A stretch of 64,000 bases of DNA from Paenibacillus psychroresistens (GTDB lineage: Bacteria; Bacillota; Bacilli; Paenibacillales; NBRC-103111): the NCBI RefSeq assembly GCF_009728935.1, contig NZ_CP034235.1, forward strand, positions 5,903,501 through 5,967,500, in the 5' to 3' direction. Position 1 is the stretch's first letter. The number at the start of each line of letters is the position of its first letter. The position numbers and the translations under genes are program-made. Below, in pieces: positions 24,368-34,391 of the stretch. The notes under the pieces were generated by a model that was not told the DNA's origin, searched no databases, and saw only the letters and a list, made by a program, of their open reading frames with translations.

Positions 24368-25189
24368 TTACTTATTGCCTTGCCAGCTGGCTTTACGGAC
24401 TTCGCTTGCTGTTTGGCCTGTTAACTGTTTGATCATCCGCGCAAAATGATAGGATGTTTTGAAGCCTATTCTATCTGCAATTTCACCGATCGATAATCCT
24501 GTGCTCCTTAACAATTCTACACCTTGATTCAAGCGATAATTCCACATATATTTAATAGGCGTCAGACCTTCATCTCTTTGGAAGATCCGAATTAAATGCT
24601 CTGGGGTAATGTTACCAATTCGTGATAACAGCGTTAAGTTGAGTTCGGAGGCATAATTGTGCTGGATATATTCTTTAACCGCTAGAACAGCTGGATGCAT
24701 AATCTCAAGTGTATTGTGGTGTTTAGCCTCACTTATATACAGCATGAGTGCTGCCCGTCCTAGATCATTTAATGCTTCCACGCAGCTAATAGCTGAGCTA
24801 TCCAGCAAAAGCATTAATTCCACAATTCGATTCATTCGATCTGATATCGGAATGTATGCCGGGAGCTTCACCAATATCTTCAGCATAGATTCAGGAACAG
24901 AATTAACAGAAATACCAATCCAACGATGCCAGGTATCCTGTGTTTTCCCAAAAATAAAATCCTCTTCATGTCCAGGCTTTAACAGCGTGATATGACCTGG
25001 AGGTACCTTCAGAGTAACCCCGTCAATATCCACGCTCATGCTGCCTGTATGCAGAAGCACTAGCTGTAAATCCTGTTGAATTCTTGGACCTAGCTTGCCT
25101 CCTGGAGCATAAACAACCGTACCTGCTTTTGCTGATTTAACAGACAAAAGCGGAATTGCTTCCGCTCCGTCTTTGGATGAGAGCACCAT
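24368..25189 (-). CDS. AraC-family transcriptional regulator
   Basis: The 273-residue protein has an N-terminal cupin-type arm (about 20-90, with VPPGHITLLKPGHEEDF) and a C-terminal AraC double HTH (about 170-268, ending TGQTASEVRKASW). GAGGAG lies seven bases before the ATG. It follows the PhyH gene (25214-25978) on the same strand, so the two may be co-transcribed. A second PhyH/AraC combination lies at 33369-35198. The sensed ligand is unknown. Confidence 0.87.
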   Translation of the reverse strand: MVLSSKDGAEAIPLLSVKSAKAGTVVYAPGGKLGPRIQQDLQLVLLHTGSMSVDIDGVTLKVPPGHITLLKPGHEEDFIFGKTQDTWHRWIGISVNSVPESMLKILVKLPAYIPISDRMNRIVELMLLLDSSAISCVEALNDLGRAALMLYISEAKHHNTLEIMHPAVLAVKEYIQHNYASELNLTLLSRIGNITPEHLIRIFQRDEGLTPIKYMWNYRLNQGVELLRSTGLSIGEIADRIGFKTSYHFARMIKQLTGQTASEVRKASWQGNK

Positions 25190-25213
25190 ATGTCGGCTCC
25201 TCTTGTTTAATTT

Positions 25214-25978
25214 TTAGTGTAACGAGATTTTCTTCTTCAAATCCTCACGGTCAATCGTAGAATCATGACGAATATAATGGCAAACATAAGATCTTCTCCA
25301 GCGTTCCGAACGATTACGAGTCGAGGAGTGAATTAGCAAGCTATCAAAAATCAGAATGTCGCCTTTATTAAGAATAACCGCAATTTCTTGACTCAAATCA
25401 ATATTTTCTGTTTCCTCTGTCCAAGCTTCATGTTCTGCTAAATTCTTCACTTTACCATGGGGGAGCAGTCCTAATTTATGTGTGCCTGGAATAACATAAA
25501 GGCAGCCATTCTCTTCATTGGTGTACTCCATGGCAACCCAAGCAGCAGTAAGTGTATTCGGGTTATTACGGATATAATGGTAATCCTGATGTGCTGCCTG
25601 ACCTGGTGTACCGGGATCTTTGTAAAAATACATGCTTTGCACACCAACTGCCTCATCACCCAAAATTTGCGCAAGCGCACCACGAACAATCGGCAGCTTT
25701 AGTACTTGCAATGAAAAACCATCATGTAGGTGGGGATTGAATAAACGTAACGAAAACCGCTGTTTTTCCGTAATTTCTTTACTCTCCGCCCCAGCATGCG
25801 GTGCTGCCCATTGCGGAATCGGGTCATTGGAGCGAATAGTGTGAATATGTGAATTAAAAGCATCAATAAGATCGTTACTGCAGCCTTGAGGAATGACGAT
25901 ATACCCATTTTTCTCATAGGACTGTAATTGTTCCTCTGTCAGTGGAGTTGATCTTGTAGCTTGAGTTTGAATGCTCAT
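25214..25978 (-). CDS. phytanoyl-CoA dioxygenase (PhyH) family protein
   Basis: The 254-residue Fe(II)/2-oxoglutarate dioxygenase-fold protein has the metal triad His-x-Asp in AAHQDYHY (about 132-139) and a distal His in FDSLLIHSS near 215. Arg in TRNRSERWRRS can hold 2-oxoglutarate. AAGGAGG precedes the ATG. Family members hydroxylate unactivated carbons in fatty acids, natural products or small metabolites. The neighbouring AraC gene and sugar genes suggest a small carbohydrate-related or osmolyte substrate, but this is unproven. Confidence 0.85.
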   Translation of the reverse strand: MSIQTQATRSTPLTEEQLQSYEKNGYIVIPQGCSNDLIDAFNSHIHTIRSNDPIPQWAAPHAGAESKEITEKQRFSLRLFNPHLHDGFSLQVLKLPIVRGALAQILGDEAVGVQSMYFYKDPGTPGQAAHQDYHYIRNNPNTLTAAWVAMEYTNEENGCLYVIPGTHKLGLLPHGKVKNLAEHEAWTEETENIDLSQEIAVILNKGDILIFDSLLIHSSTRNRSERWRRSYVCHYIRHDSTIDREDLKKKISLH

Positions 25979-26076
25979 TTAATTGCCTCCTTGTAAGATT
26001 CATAACTAAATTCTACAGGTTGACCTTCTAAATGGAAATGCATCAAACTAATGAATTTGTATCTAAAATTGATATG

Positions 26077-26490
26077 TTAATCCAAGAAGCGCATCTTGGT
26101 CTCCGCTGTAGGCATCATACATTCCGTTTTTTGTCCAAACCATTTATAACGATTTCTTGCTACCCAATCATAGATGGGATCTCTTAAAAACCTCGGGACA
26201 ACAATAAAGGCAGCCAGCAAGGACCATAAGCCTGGCAGCTTGCGTGCTACTAATAAGGCAGCGGTTGATTTGGTATATATTTTGCCATTCCGAACCAAGA
26301 TAAAGGTATTGATTTCCGTTGTAGAAAGATGGTACTGTTTCAGTAATTGATATCCTGCGTCAGATTGTAAAGCTGCATAATAGAAATATCGGTTTGGATC
26401 GCGCGGAATAATAAATTGAACTACACCATTGCAAAGATTACAAACTCCGTCGAATAAGATAACCCCATGCGCAGTTAAATCTTTTTCCAT
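26077..26490 (-). CDS. DCC-family thiol-disulfide oxidoreductase-like protein
   Basis: The 137-residue protein begins MEKDLTAHGVILFDGVCNLC and carries the DxxCxxC motif that names the family (DGVCNLC, about 15-21). It then has RDPNRYFYYAALQS and the family's C-terminal YDWVARNRYKWFG. Members are small soluble or membrane-associated redox proteins of uncertain role. The start at 26490 has GGAGG seven bases upstream; the longer frame starts without a site. It is divergent from the DUF2071 gene, a pairing seen in other Bacillales. Confidence 0.87.
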   Translation of the reverse strand: MEKDLTAHGVILFDGVCNLCNGVVQFIIPRDPNRYFYYAALQSDAGYQLLKQYHLSTTEINTFILVRNGKIYTKSTAALLVARKLPGLWSLLAAFIVVPRFLRDPIYDWVARNRYKWFGQKTECMMPTAETKMRFLD

Positions 26491-26531
26491 AACCGTTCCT
26501 CCTTCAAAATTATAGTTCGGAGTGATCAAAG

Positions 26532-27269
26532 ATGCGTTTAATAGAGCAAACCGAGCATCGCCCCTACCCTATACCTTCAAGACCATGGATCATGGCTCAA
26601 ACTTGGAACCGCCTGCTTTTTGCTCACTGGCCAGTGCCTATTTCATTGCTGCTGCCCTATATTCCAGCATCTATCGACATCGATACCTTTGAGGGTACCG
26701 CTTGGATTGGCGTTATTCCGTTTGAAATTAGCCACCTACGAGCTCGTGGACTTCCACCTATTCCTTATACAAGCTATTTTCCCGAAATTAATGTCAGAAC
26801 CTATGTGATTAAAGACAATAAGCCTGGTGTGTTTTTCTTCAGTCTGGATGCAACGAATCCTCTAGCTGTAGCTGCTGCTCGCACTTTTTTCCATCTCCCT
26901 TATTATAAGGCAGATATTCAAGTAAATACGAAGCAAAACACGATTCACTATTCCAATCAACGCATCCATAAGAACGCGCCTTCTGCTAGTTTTTCTGCTC
27001 AATATTCCCCCACTTCTGCGGTATTCCACGCAGTCAAAGGCTCCTTAGATGATTGGTTAACAGCTAGATACTGTCTATATACATCCTATAAAAATCAGCT
27101 GTACCGCGGTGAAATCCATCATGCACCTTGGCCATTACAGCAAGCAGAGGCTGAGATTCATAATAATGTGATGCATCCCGTACTTTCTCCTAGCATACTA
27201 CAGACCCAACCGATTCTCCATTATGTCGAGCAGATTACAGCTTTGTTCTGGCTATTAGAGAAAATATGA
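26532..27269 (+). CDS. YqjF-like DUF2071 protein
   Basis: The 245-residue protein is typical of DUF2071. It has WNRLLFAHWPVP near the start (about 25-36), GTAWIGVIPFEI (about 57-68), FPEINVRTYV (about 84-93) and the C-terminal strand LYRGEIHHAPWPLQQAEAEI. The fold is acetoacetate-decarboxylase-like, but no reaction is established. GGAG lies nine bases before the ATG. Its stop is two bases from the convergent GH38 gene. Confidence 0.85.
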   Translation: MRLIEQTEHRPYPIPSRPWIMAQTWNRLLFAHWPVPISLLLPYIPASIDIDTFEGTAWIGVIPFEISHLRARGLPPIPYTSYFPEINVRTYVIKDNKPGVFFFSLDATNPLAVAAARTFFHLPYYKADIQVNTKQNTIHYSNQRIHKNAPSASFSAQYSPTSAVFHAVKGSLDDWLTARYCLYTSYKNQLYRGEIHHAPWPLQQAEAEIHNNVMHPVLSPSILQTQPILHYVEQITALFWLLEKI

Positions 27270-27270
27270 T

Positions 27271-29940
27271 TTAAAGCTTGAACCGAAGTGTCGTTAGTCC
27301 ATTAACAGGCATATGAATATCTTCTTCTAAATGCTTAGTAGTGTGTTTCGAGCTTTCATCCAACCTTGTTAAAGTAAAATGATCTATCTTAAAATCGCTC
27401 TTTAATTTGAATTGATCCTGATCCGTCGAATTCCACGCCCTAATGATCCAGCCATCACCATCTTCAGCCTGTTTAAGACAGCTAATTAACGGTTTACTAT
27501 CAGGTGGTGAGCTTACAGTTAGTAATGAACCCGTTGCTGGCAGAATCCCTTCATGCTGCAAATCACCCTCTACCAAGAAACGAGTTCTGTAATCAGCTGC
27601 ATTTTGCAAACAATCCCCTGCCCGCCAATTGCCTTCATGGGGAATAATCGCGTATTCAAAGCGTAATGCTCCCTGACACTGTCCGTCTGGATTAGGGTGA
27701 TTAGCACCCGCTGCACTGCCCACGCTTCCAACTGATCTAACTAAAGTCACTAGCAGCTGCGTTCCAGCATCGCCTTGAACTGCTTCATAAGCAGGAAGCC
27801 CTCGTGTAGAAATACACAATCCATTTATGCCATTAGAAGCATCAATGAATTCCTGAAAGGGCTCATCTCTCCATTCGCCATCCTTGCTGCTAAGCTTCCG
27901 CTCTACAACGTTAAAGTGATCGTAAGCTGAAACGGTCTCTGATTGTAAACCTGTATCAAACGCGACCCGCAAACAATGATCTTTAGCTTGATTGTCCAGC
28001 TCTATTGCAACTTCAAGATGATCCATATCAGATAACAAGGTCACATAGATAGTGATAGGAGTTGTTTTTAATACTGTAGAACGCTTACCAAGCTCAATTC
28101 TTTGTGGCAGCTCCCATTCAATTCGTGCCTTGAATGTAATCTTAAATGTCTCTTGCTCGTGTACTTGCCATTTAACTGTACAATCCCTTGAATCAAATTC
28201 TTCAGGATTAGTAAATTCATGATGGTCATATAAATCACCTGTATCTTCACGATCAACAAAGTAATTAAGGCTACGGTACATGTGTTTTGAGCTTTTATTA
28301 AATAAATCGAAGGTTCCGTTATCGTTGAGTCTAATTTTGATATATTGATTCTCCATGCCATTTTCAGAGAGCTTTACGCCAGCTAGTCCTGCCATTTCAG
28401 CAACACCTGACTTGATCCAAAAGGTTTTATAGCCTACCCCAGGCACATCCGATGCTATAAAATCCACATCAAGCATAGTGAATACTTGGTCGTCCGACCG
28501 CTCTTCATTAGCATCCTTAGATAGCACAGCTGCTAGCTGTTCATTCGTCATGTAGACGCTTTCTAAATCCTTATTCTTATTCTTCAGATGTGTAATCTTT
28601 GCAGGAATTGTTTTTCCGTCAGAATCTACAAGACTATATTCCGCATGTTTAAATCTTTTTGGAACCCGAATTAATCCTCTTACTGGCCCAGAATGTGATC
28701 TTCCCAAAGGATTTACCACCGTTACTGCAATGGCATCTTTATCTGGATAAATTGTGTTGATTTTTGCTAATAAATGATGAAGTCCTTCTTTAATTAAATA
28801 AGTACCTGTATGATGAATCTGCTCGTATCTGTTCTGCATATCTTTATGTACTTGGTCTATACTGCAGCCACAGATGGAATCATGCGGATGATTAGCCAAT
28901 AATAGCCTCCAAAGTTTTATTAGATGGCCTTTAGGGTATTCGCTGCCAGTTAATCCTGCGACCATAACCCAGAGAGGTTCTAAATTACGCTGCAGCAGAA
29001 TTTCTGAATAATCATTTTGCTGCTTTAATGGCATATAAGACGACAAGGTTCCGACCAAATCCATTGGATTTAGCTCGGTTCCGCGCATCTCGCCACTGTA
29101 ATTGGCCAAATCTTTTGCCACTAGCTCAACGGCTTTTAAATAATCCTCTGGTGTGCCATATACTAGCTCATACTCGTTTTGATGCCTATTTATATAGTTT
29201 ATTAGTTCTGGTAACGATTTTCTTGCTTCCATATGATCTACGCCGACTGAAAAATAAAGGTTTGGGGTTGCAGCTAATTTCTGTTGCTTCTCTGCCTCTT
29301 TCATAAAACGCGCTAATACCTCGTCTGGATCTGAATTCAAGGAAGATGCTTGCAGAATATCGGTCCAAATATCCAAATAACTTAAGAAAATCCCATTTCC
29401 ATAACCGTGGCTTGCTGCCAAAACCTTGGAACCGTCAGGTGACTCCCAACAAAATTCATAATGAGGCAGCCGACTGTTCCAATCAGGTCTCCCCCGACCA
29501 AATGATGTGTATTTGATATGGAAGCCATTAAGAATCATCGGCATAGATCCAATACTGCCAAAGGAATCGGGGATATACCCCAGCATCATCGGGCTGCCAC
29601 CCAATTCCCTAATTGTGCGCATACCAAGAAGTAAATTGCGAATCGTCGATTCTCCATTTTCGAGAAATTGATCGGCTAGTACATACCACGGACCGGCAAC
29701 CAGCCTATTTTCTTGCAGTAAAGCCGATATTTTTTCAAGTTTCTCTGGCCTTATTTCTAAGTAATCCTCTAACGCAATTGCCTGTCCATCAAGCAAGAAA
29801 CGATAATCTGGGTTATTGTCCATAATAGTCAATAGATTATCGATTAAATGCACCAAACGGACCTGAAATTGGCCAAAAGTCATCACCCATTCGCGATCCC
29901 AGTGTGTTGTTGGCGTAATAAATACCTTCGTTTTACTCAT
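27271..29940 (-). CDS. alpha-mannosidase, glycoside hydrolase family 38
   Basis: The 889-residue cytoplasmic enzyme has the GH38 zinc motif THWDREW (12-18, with His13 and Asp15). The catalytic nucleophile Asp125 lies in GYIPDSFG. A further metal His lies in LLLANHPHDSICGCS near residue 360. The long beta-rich C-terminal domain is normal for the family. It releases terminal alpha-mannose from imported oligosaccharides. The ATG at 29940 has GGAAGGG eight bases upstream; a GTG three codons earlier is less likely. No sugar transporter lies beside it. Confidence 0.93.
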   Translation of the reverse strand: MSKTKVFITPTTHWDREWVMTFGQFQVRLVHLIDNLLTIMDNNPDYRFLLDGQAIALEDYLEIRPEKLEKISALLQENRLVAGPWYVLADQFLENGESTIRNLLLGMRTIRELGGSPMMLGYIPDSFGSIGSMPMILNGFHIKYTSFGRGRPDWNSRLPHYEFCWESPDGSKVLAASHGYGNGIFLSYLDIWTDILQASSLNSDPDEVLARFMKEAEKQQKLAATPNLYFSVGVDHMEARKSLPELINYINRHQNEYELVYGTPEDYLKAVELVAKDLANYSGEMRGTELNPMDLVGTLSSYMPLKQQNDYSEILLQRNLEPLWVMVAGLTGSEYPKGHLIKLWRLLLANHPHDSICGCSIDQVHKDMQNRYEQIHHTGTYLIKEGLHHLLAKINTIYPDKDAIAVTVVNPLGRSHSGPVRGLIRVPKRFKHAEYSLVDSDGKTIPAKITHLKNKNKDLESVYMTNEQLAAVLSKDANEERSDDQVFTMLDVDFIASDVPGVGYKTFWIKSGVAEMAGLAGVKLSENGMENQYIKIRLNDNGTFDLFNKSSKHMYRSLNYFVDREDTGDLYDHHEFTNPEEFDSRDCTVKWQVHEQETFKITFKARIEWELPQRIELGKRSTVLKTTPITIYVTLLSDMDHLEVAIELDNQAKDHCLRVAFDTGLQSETVSAYDHFNVVERKLSSKDGEWRDEPFQEFIDASNGINGLCISTRGLPAYEAVQGDAGTQLLVTLVRSVGSVGSAAGANHPNPDGQCQGALRFEYAIIPHEGNWRAGDCLQNAADYRTRFLVEGDLQHEGILPATGSLLTVSSPPDSKPLISCLKQAEDGDGWIIRAWNSTDQDQFKLKSDFKIDHFTLTRLDESSKHTTKHLEEDIHMPVNGLTTLRFKL

Positions 29941-29988
29941 GGTATGCACCCTTCCAGCCTCAAATTCTACCGTTATATTCTCATCTTA

Positions 29989-31254
29989 TCAGATCAACAA
30001 ATTAAATAGAAATGGATCTTTATTCAGCTCCATATAGTTGATTCCATTGGCAATCATCCGTGCAATTAATGGCTCATAATCTTCTTTAAACTTCAACTCA
30101 ATTCCAACAAGTGCAGGTCCATTATCCTTATTATGCTTTTTCGTATACTCAAATCGAGTTATATCATCATTGGGTCCTAACACATTATCGAGGAACTCTC
30201 TTAAAGCTCCTGCCCGTTGCGGGAAATTCAATGTAAAATAATGCTTCAAGCCTTCGTAAATCAATGAGCGTTCCTTGATTTCTTGCATGCGATCGATATC
30301 ATTATTGCCTCCGCTTATAATACAAACAACATTTTTGCCGATAATTTGCTCCTTGTACTGATCTAATGCGGCAATTGCCAATGCCCCAGCTGGCTCAACA
30401 ACAATCGCATTGCGGTTATACAATTCGAGGATTGTCGTGCAAGCCTTACCTTCTGGAACGAGCAGGATATCATCCAGTACTTCACGACAGATTTGATAAG
30501 TTAACTGGCCTACTCTTTTCACTGCTGCGCCATCAACGAAGGTTTCAATTTGATCCAAGGTTACTACCTGCTGTTGGCTAAAAGCCTCCTTCATCGATGC
30601 GGCCCCAAGCGGCTCAACTCCAATCATTCTAACAGCTGGATGAATAATTTTGGCATAGGCTCCTACACCCGCAATTAATCCACCTCCACCTATGGTTGCA
30701 AAGATAAAGTCAGGATCAGCTTCCAATTGCTCCATAATTTCCATGCCAACTGTACCATTACCAGCAATAATGCGGAGATCATCAAATGGATGTACAAACT
30801 GCATGCCATCTCTCACGCAAGTCAGCATGGCAGCTGCATAAGCGTCGTCAAACGTATCCCCCTGCAAAATGACCTCTACAAAAGTTCCGCCGAACATTTT
30901 CACTTGGCTTATTTTTTGTCGAGGAGTGGTCGTTGGCATATAAATTTTGCCTTGAATTTGTAAAGCATTGCAAGCAAAAGCTACACCTTGCGCATGATTG
31001 CCAGCACTTGCACAAACGACGCCTTGCTGTCTTTCTGATTCGGATAATCCCTGAATCAAATGGTAGGCTCCTCTGATTTTGAAAGAACGCACAACCTGTA
31101 AATCCTCCCGTTTCAGAAACACATTACACTGGAATTGGGCGGACAGAATCATGTCTTTTTGCAGCGGAGTACGATTAATCACGCCTTGTAAGCTCGCTTG
31201 TGCTTCTTCAAAATCTGCTAGTTGGAATTGAGGACTAAATCCATGGGTATTCAT
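29989..31254 (-). CDS. ilvA: threonine dehydratase (threonine ammonia-lyase), biosynthetic
   Basis: The 421-residue PLP enzyme deaminates threonine to 2-oxobutyrate, the first step to isoleucine. PLP Lys59 lies in VRSFKIRGA. SAGNHAQG and the GGGGLIAG phosphate loop follow. A single C-terminal ACT-like domain (about 325-415) is the short Bacillales form. The start at 31254 has GAAGG seven bases upstream; the earlier ATG has no site. An isoleucine-type T-box leader precedes the gene, which confirms its biosynthetic role. Confidence 0.96.
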   Translation of the reverse strand: MNTHGFSPQFQLADFEEAQASLQGVINRTPLQKDMILSAQFQCNVFLKREDLQVVRSFKIRGAYHLIQGLSESERQQGVVCASAGNHAQGVAFACNALQIQGKIYMPTTTPRQKISQVKMFGGTFVEVILQGDTFDDAYAAAMLTCVRDGMQFVHPFDDLRIIAGNGTVGMEIMEQLEADPDFIFATIGGGGLIAGVGAYAKIIHPAVRMIGVEPLGAASMKEAFSQQQVVTLDQIETFVDGAAVKRVGQLTYQICREVLDDILLVPEGKACTTILELYNRNAIVVEPAGALAIAALDQYKEQIIGKNVVCIISGGNNDIDRMQEIKERSLIYEGLKHYFTLNFPQRAGALREFLDNVLGPNDDITRFEYTKKHNKDNGPALVGIELKFKEDYEPLIARMIANGINYMELNKDPFLFNLLI

Positions 31255-31285
31255 ACTTCTACCTTCTTTCATATCTGATTAAAAA

Positions 31286-31515
31286 CAAAAAAATCCCGCC
31301 CCTGAAGGGACGAGATGAACTCGCGATACCACCCATACTAGCCATTGACAACGTACAAACATACGTGATCCGGGTAACGGTGGATGTCCGATAAAGCTTA
31401 CTTGTTTCAGCTTTACTTCTCAGAGATGATTTTCGGGAATGGCTTGAACATCGGCTTTCAGCAATCACCGACTCTCTGCGGAACAAGGACACAGCCTACT
31501 CTTTCTCTTCAATGA
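31286..31515 (-). promoter_or_regulatory. T-box riboswitch leader of ilvA, isoleucine specifier
   Basis: The minus-strand leader has a stem I with a conserved distal segment (GGTGATTGCTG read from about 31475). A specifier region holds ATC at 31430-31428, followed by A, which reads isoleucine. The T-box itself, GGGTGGTATCGCG, lies at 31322-31334. The terminator CGTCCCTTCAGGGGCGGGAT with a seven-T run lies at 31286-31311. Uncharged tRNA-Ile should favour the antiterminator and allow ilvA transcription. The specifier is inferred from its place before the closing CTCTGAG of stem I. Confidence 0.92.
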
Positions 31516-31524
31516 ATTTGTCTT

Positions 31525-31553
31525 AGTCTAACTCCTTTTCCGATGCCTGTCAA
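31525..31553 (-). promoter_or_regulatory. sigma-A promoter of the ilvA leader
   Basis: TTGACA (31548-31553) is perfect, the spacer is 17 bases, and TAGACT (31525-31530) matches the -10 box at four of six positions. Transcription would start a few bases upstream of the T-box stem I. Confidence 0.75.
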
Positions 31554-31622
31554 TGGTACATTAAACTAAAGTAAAGTATACTAGAATGGATTGAATTTAC
31601 TAGAGGATTGGAGCTGATTCAG

Positions 31623-33275
31623 ATGACAATTTCTTTACAGGATTTCAAGGCAAACGGTCCTTTACAGAAAAGAGCTATAACTAATTTTGCTCGCTTAGAA
31701 ACAGAACAATACCAGCCACCTCAGATATTCCGCGAAGAATCTTACAGCTGGCCTGGTGATTGGGAAGGAAGAACCATTCTTGGCTTGGTTTTACTCGCTC
31801 AATCAACAAAGCAAGAACCAACTTACCTTAAAGAAATCATGCGTCAGCTGCCTGAGCATCTCAATGCGAAAGGGGATTATGGACCTATTCATCCCCAAGG
31901 AACCGTTGATGAGCAGCAGCTTTCTGGCAACAGCTGGCTTTTACGAGCTATGGTCGAGCATTACCTCTGGCAAAAAGATGAATTATCCTTAAAAATCATT
32001 CAAGATATTATACAGCATTTGCTTTTACTAGCTGCAGGCTATTATACCAAATATCCCGTTTTTCCTGAGCAGCGCGTTCTCGATGGTGCAGCTGTTGGTG
32101 AATTGCTTGGAAAGGTTGGAGACTGGTATTTATCCAGCGATATTGGCTGCGCTTTCATCATGCTTGATGGCGCTACACACGCTTATCAAGTTGCGCCTAG
32201 TCCTGAGCTAAACGCAGTTATTGCTGAAATGATCGCGAAGTTTAATACGATTGATATTCTTCAGCTCTCTTTTCAAACTCACGCAACACTTTCGGCTCTA
32301 CGCGGTCTTATGCGCCATTACGAAACAACCGGAGATCCCGCCCTTCTTGCAAAAGTCGAAGCTACTTTTCTTATTTACACTAATGCCGGAATGACCGAGA
32401 ACTATGCCAATTACAATTGGTTTGGCCGGCCGGATTGGACTGAGCCTTGCGCAATTGTGGATTCGTATATGGTTGCAGTTGGGTTATGGAAGCATACAGC
32501 AAAAATTGCATATTTGGATATCGCTCATCACATTCTATTCAATGGACTTGGGTATGGACAACGGCCTAACGGCGGCTTCGGCTGTGATGTATGCGCAGGT
32601 GCACACAATCTTATGCTTTCACCCAAGAGCGAAGAATTATTCGAAGCTTTCTGGTGCTGTACCATGCGTGGTGCAGAGGGACTTTCGCAGGCCCTCGAAT
32701 ATAGTTATCATGCAGCCGGCAATCAGATATCCATTCCGTTCTATGAAGATAGCTTAGCACAATTCCAATCAGAGCATGGAGCCATTAGTCTTAAGCAGAC
32801 AACAGCATATCCCATTGAAGGGGTCGTTCAAATAGAAGTTGTGGAGAGTTCACTTACCCAACCTATTACCATTCGGCTTTATATTCCTAGCTGGACCAAA
32901 CCAGCATCAGTCAGCTTACAAATAGACGGTATTAACGTACACGGGCAGTTAGAAGACGGATTTATTTCAATCACGGGTCCATTTGCACAAGGTTCCATTA
33001 TCAAGCTAACTTTTAACATACAGCTGCGGAGAGAAAAATCCATTGGCCATCATTCCCTGGAAGGGATTCATTCATATAGACATGGCGTGTTACTGCTTGG
33101 TATTGATAGCCCTGAGTCTGTGGTTTCTTTTGAAGAAAATCCAGCTATCGAGCCGCTTGGAAACGGAATCTATCGATTAGCTGGATCCGAGATTTTACTA
33201 ACTCCAATAAATGACATGATCGATAAGCCGTTTGAAGCTGCAGTTGCCAATCGCAAGCAGGTGCTTTTTAGATAA
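31623..33275 (+). CDS. GH127-family beta-L-arabinofuranosidase-like protein
   Basis: The 550-residue protein matches the DUF1680/GH127 group. The zinc and nucleophile site is visible as Glu274-x-Cys276 (WTEPCA) and Cys345-Cys346 (FWCCTMRG), the arrangement known from HypBA1, where the first Cys of the pair is the nucleophile. Glu259 is a candidate general acid. The C-terminal part (about 380-550) is beta-rich. There is no signal peptide. The ATG at 31623 has GGAG nine bases upstream and is preferred to an upstream TTG. It is divergent from the ilvA leader. Confidence 0.85.
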   Translation: MTISLQDFKANGPLQKRAITNFARLETEQYQPPQIFREESYSWPGDWEGRTILGLVLLAQSTKQEPTYLKEIMRQLPEHLNAKGDYGPIHPQGTVDEQQLSGNSWLLRAMVEHYLWQKDELSLKIIQDIIQHLLLLAAGYYTKYPVFPEQRVLDGAAVGELLGKVGDWYLSSDIGCAFIMLDGATHAYQVAPSPELNAVIAEMIAKFNTIDILQLSFQTHATLSALRGLMRHYETTGDPALLAKVEATFLIYTNAGMTENYANYNWFGRPDWTEPCAIVDSYMVAVGLWKHTAKIAYLDIAHHILFNGLGYGQRPNGGFGCDVCAGAHNLMLSPKSEELFEAFWCCTMRGAEGLSQALEYSYHAAGNQISIPFYEDSLAQFQSEHGAISLKQTTAYPIEGVVQIEVVESSLTQPITIRLYIPSWTKPASVSLQIDGINVHGQLEDGFISITGPFAQGSIIKLTFNIQLRREKSIGHHSLEGIHSYRHGVLLLGIDSPESVVSFEENPAIEPLGNGIYRLAGSEILLTPINDMIDKPFEAAVANRKQVLFR

Positions 33276-33317
33276 GCCATGTGTCTTTTTCGAGGTTTAT
33301 AAAATTAGCAGTAAAAA

Positions 33318-33349
33318 AAACAACCTTCCTGTTAATCTGGAGGTTGTTT
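33318..33349. terminator. terminator between GH127 and the second PhyH gene
   Basis: AAACAACCT (33318-33326) and AGGTTGTTT (33341-33349) form a nine-base stem. On the minus strand a run of T follows (read from 33313-33320), ending the PhyH gene. It may also serve the convergent GH127 gene. Confidence 0.8.
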
Positions 33350-33368
33350 GTCTATATCATTATATTAA

Positions 33369-34178
33369 TCAATGAGGGTAAGCTGCATCAAAGTGAATTC
33401 CACAAGGTCCGCCGTCAGGATTATTTACTAATTCAAGCTCGCTTCCATCTGCGCGATACAAAGGATTGTAATGCTCGCCGATATGGGTAGCAGATTCATT
33501 AGCATAATGACATATAAACGCTCTGCGGAATTGATCCTTGGTTTTGTTGCGGTAAGAGCCATGAATGATATTCCCATTGAAAAAAAGCACATCCCCCTTG
33601 TCCATGATAACAGGAACGGCTTTCTTATTTTCCGGAGGCTTAACAAAGTGGCTTGTAAACGACTCGTTAGCATCCGCTGTTTCTGGACAAACAATTTCAT
33701 AATCATTTGTCTTGGGAACGACTAGAAGTCCACCATTTTCTTCATTTGCCGCATCTACTGCAGTCCATGCCGCGATACAATTCCCAGGCTCCACCTTGAG
33801 ATAGAAATTATCCTGATGCAGCGCTTGACCACGTGAGCCTGGAGGCTTGTAATAAAACATACTCTGAGCTGCCAAAGCCTCTTCACCATACAAATCAGCT
33901 AGTACATCTAGAACTGGCTGGTGCAGCATATATTTTTTGGCTGTAGCATTAAAACGATGTGGATGCATAACACGTGGAAAACGTTTAAGCGGATCTAGAA
34001 TTTCTCCATTCAAATCTGGATCAAAATAACCAGGTACCACTGTGTGACTGATGTCTTCAAACGTTTTTTCGATAGTGGATAGATCCTGAGGAGAGAAAAG
34101 ACCTTTAATAATAATATAACCATCTGCAGCAAATTGTTGTTTCTGTTCATCCGTTAGTGATTTTAGTGTAACTGCCAT
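33369..34178 (-). CDS. second phytanoyl-CoA dioxygenase (PhyH) family protein
   Basis: The 269-residue protein has the Fe ligands His-x-Asp in ALHQDNFY (about 125-132) and a distal His in NGNIIHGSYRNKT near 205. These are the same elements as in the PhyH at 25214, with which it shares the MFYYKPPGSRGQALHQD-type block. Clear divergence elsewhere implies an old duplication or separate acquisition. The start at 34178 follows AAGGGG; the longer frame would overlap the divergent regulator. The substrate is unknown. Confidence 0.86.
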   Translation of the reverse strand: MAVTLKSLTDEQKQQFAADGYIIIKGLFSPQDLSTIEKTFEDISHTVVPGYFDPDLNGEILDPLKRFPRVMHPHRFNATAKKYMLHQPVLDVLADLYGEEALAAQSMFYYKPPGSRGQALHQDNFYLKVEPGNCIAAWTAVDAANEENGGLLVVPKTNDYEIVCPETADANESFTSHFVKPPENKKAVPVIMDKGDVLFFNGNIIHGSYRNKTKDQFRRAFICHYANESATHIGEHYNPLYRADGSELELVNNPDGGPCGIHFDAAYPH

Positions 34179-34391
34179 GCTACGCAACCCCTTTGCAATT
34201 ATAAATAGAATGAGCTTTCTTCTACATTTATCATAATTTTTTTCGAGCCGTCGGTACAGTATGCATTCTGTCAAAAAGTATTGGTATTCTGCTACCCTTC
34301 TAAATTTCACAGGATATATGACAAAAGGAACCTAATCTTTTATACTTATATAGACACTCATTCCTGCTGTTCAGCTCAAAAGGGGGAAACA

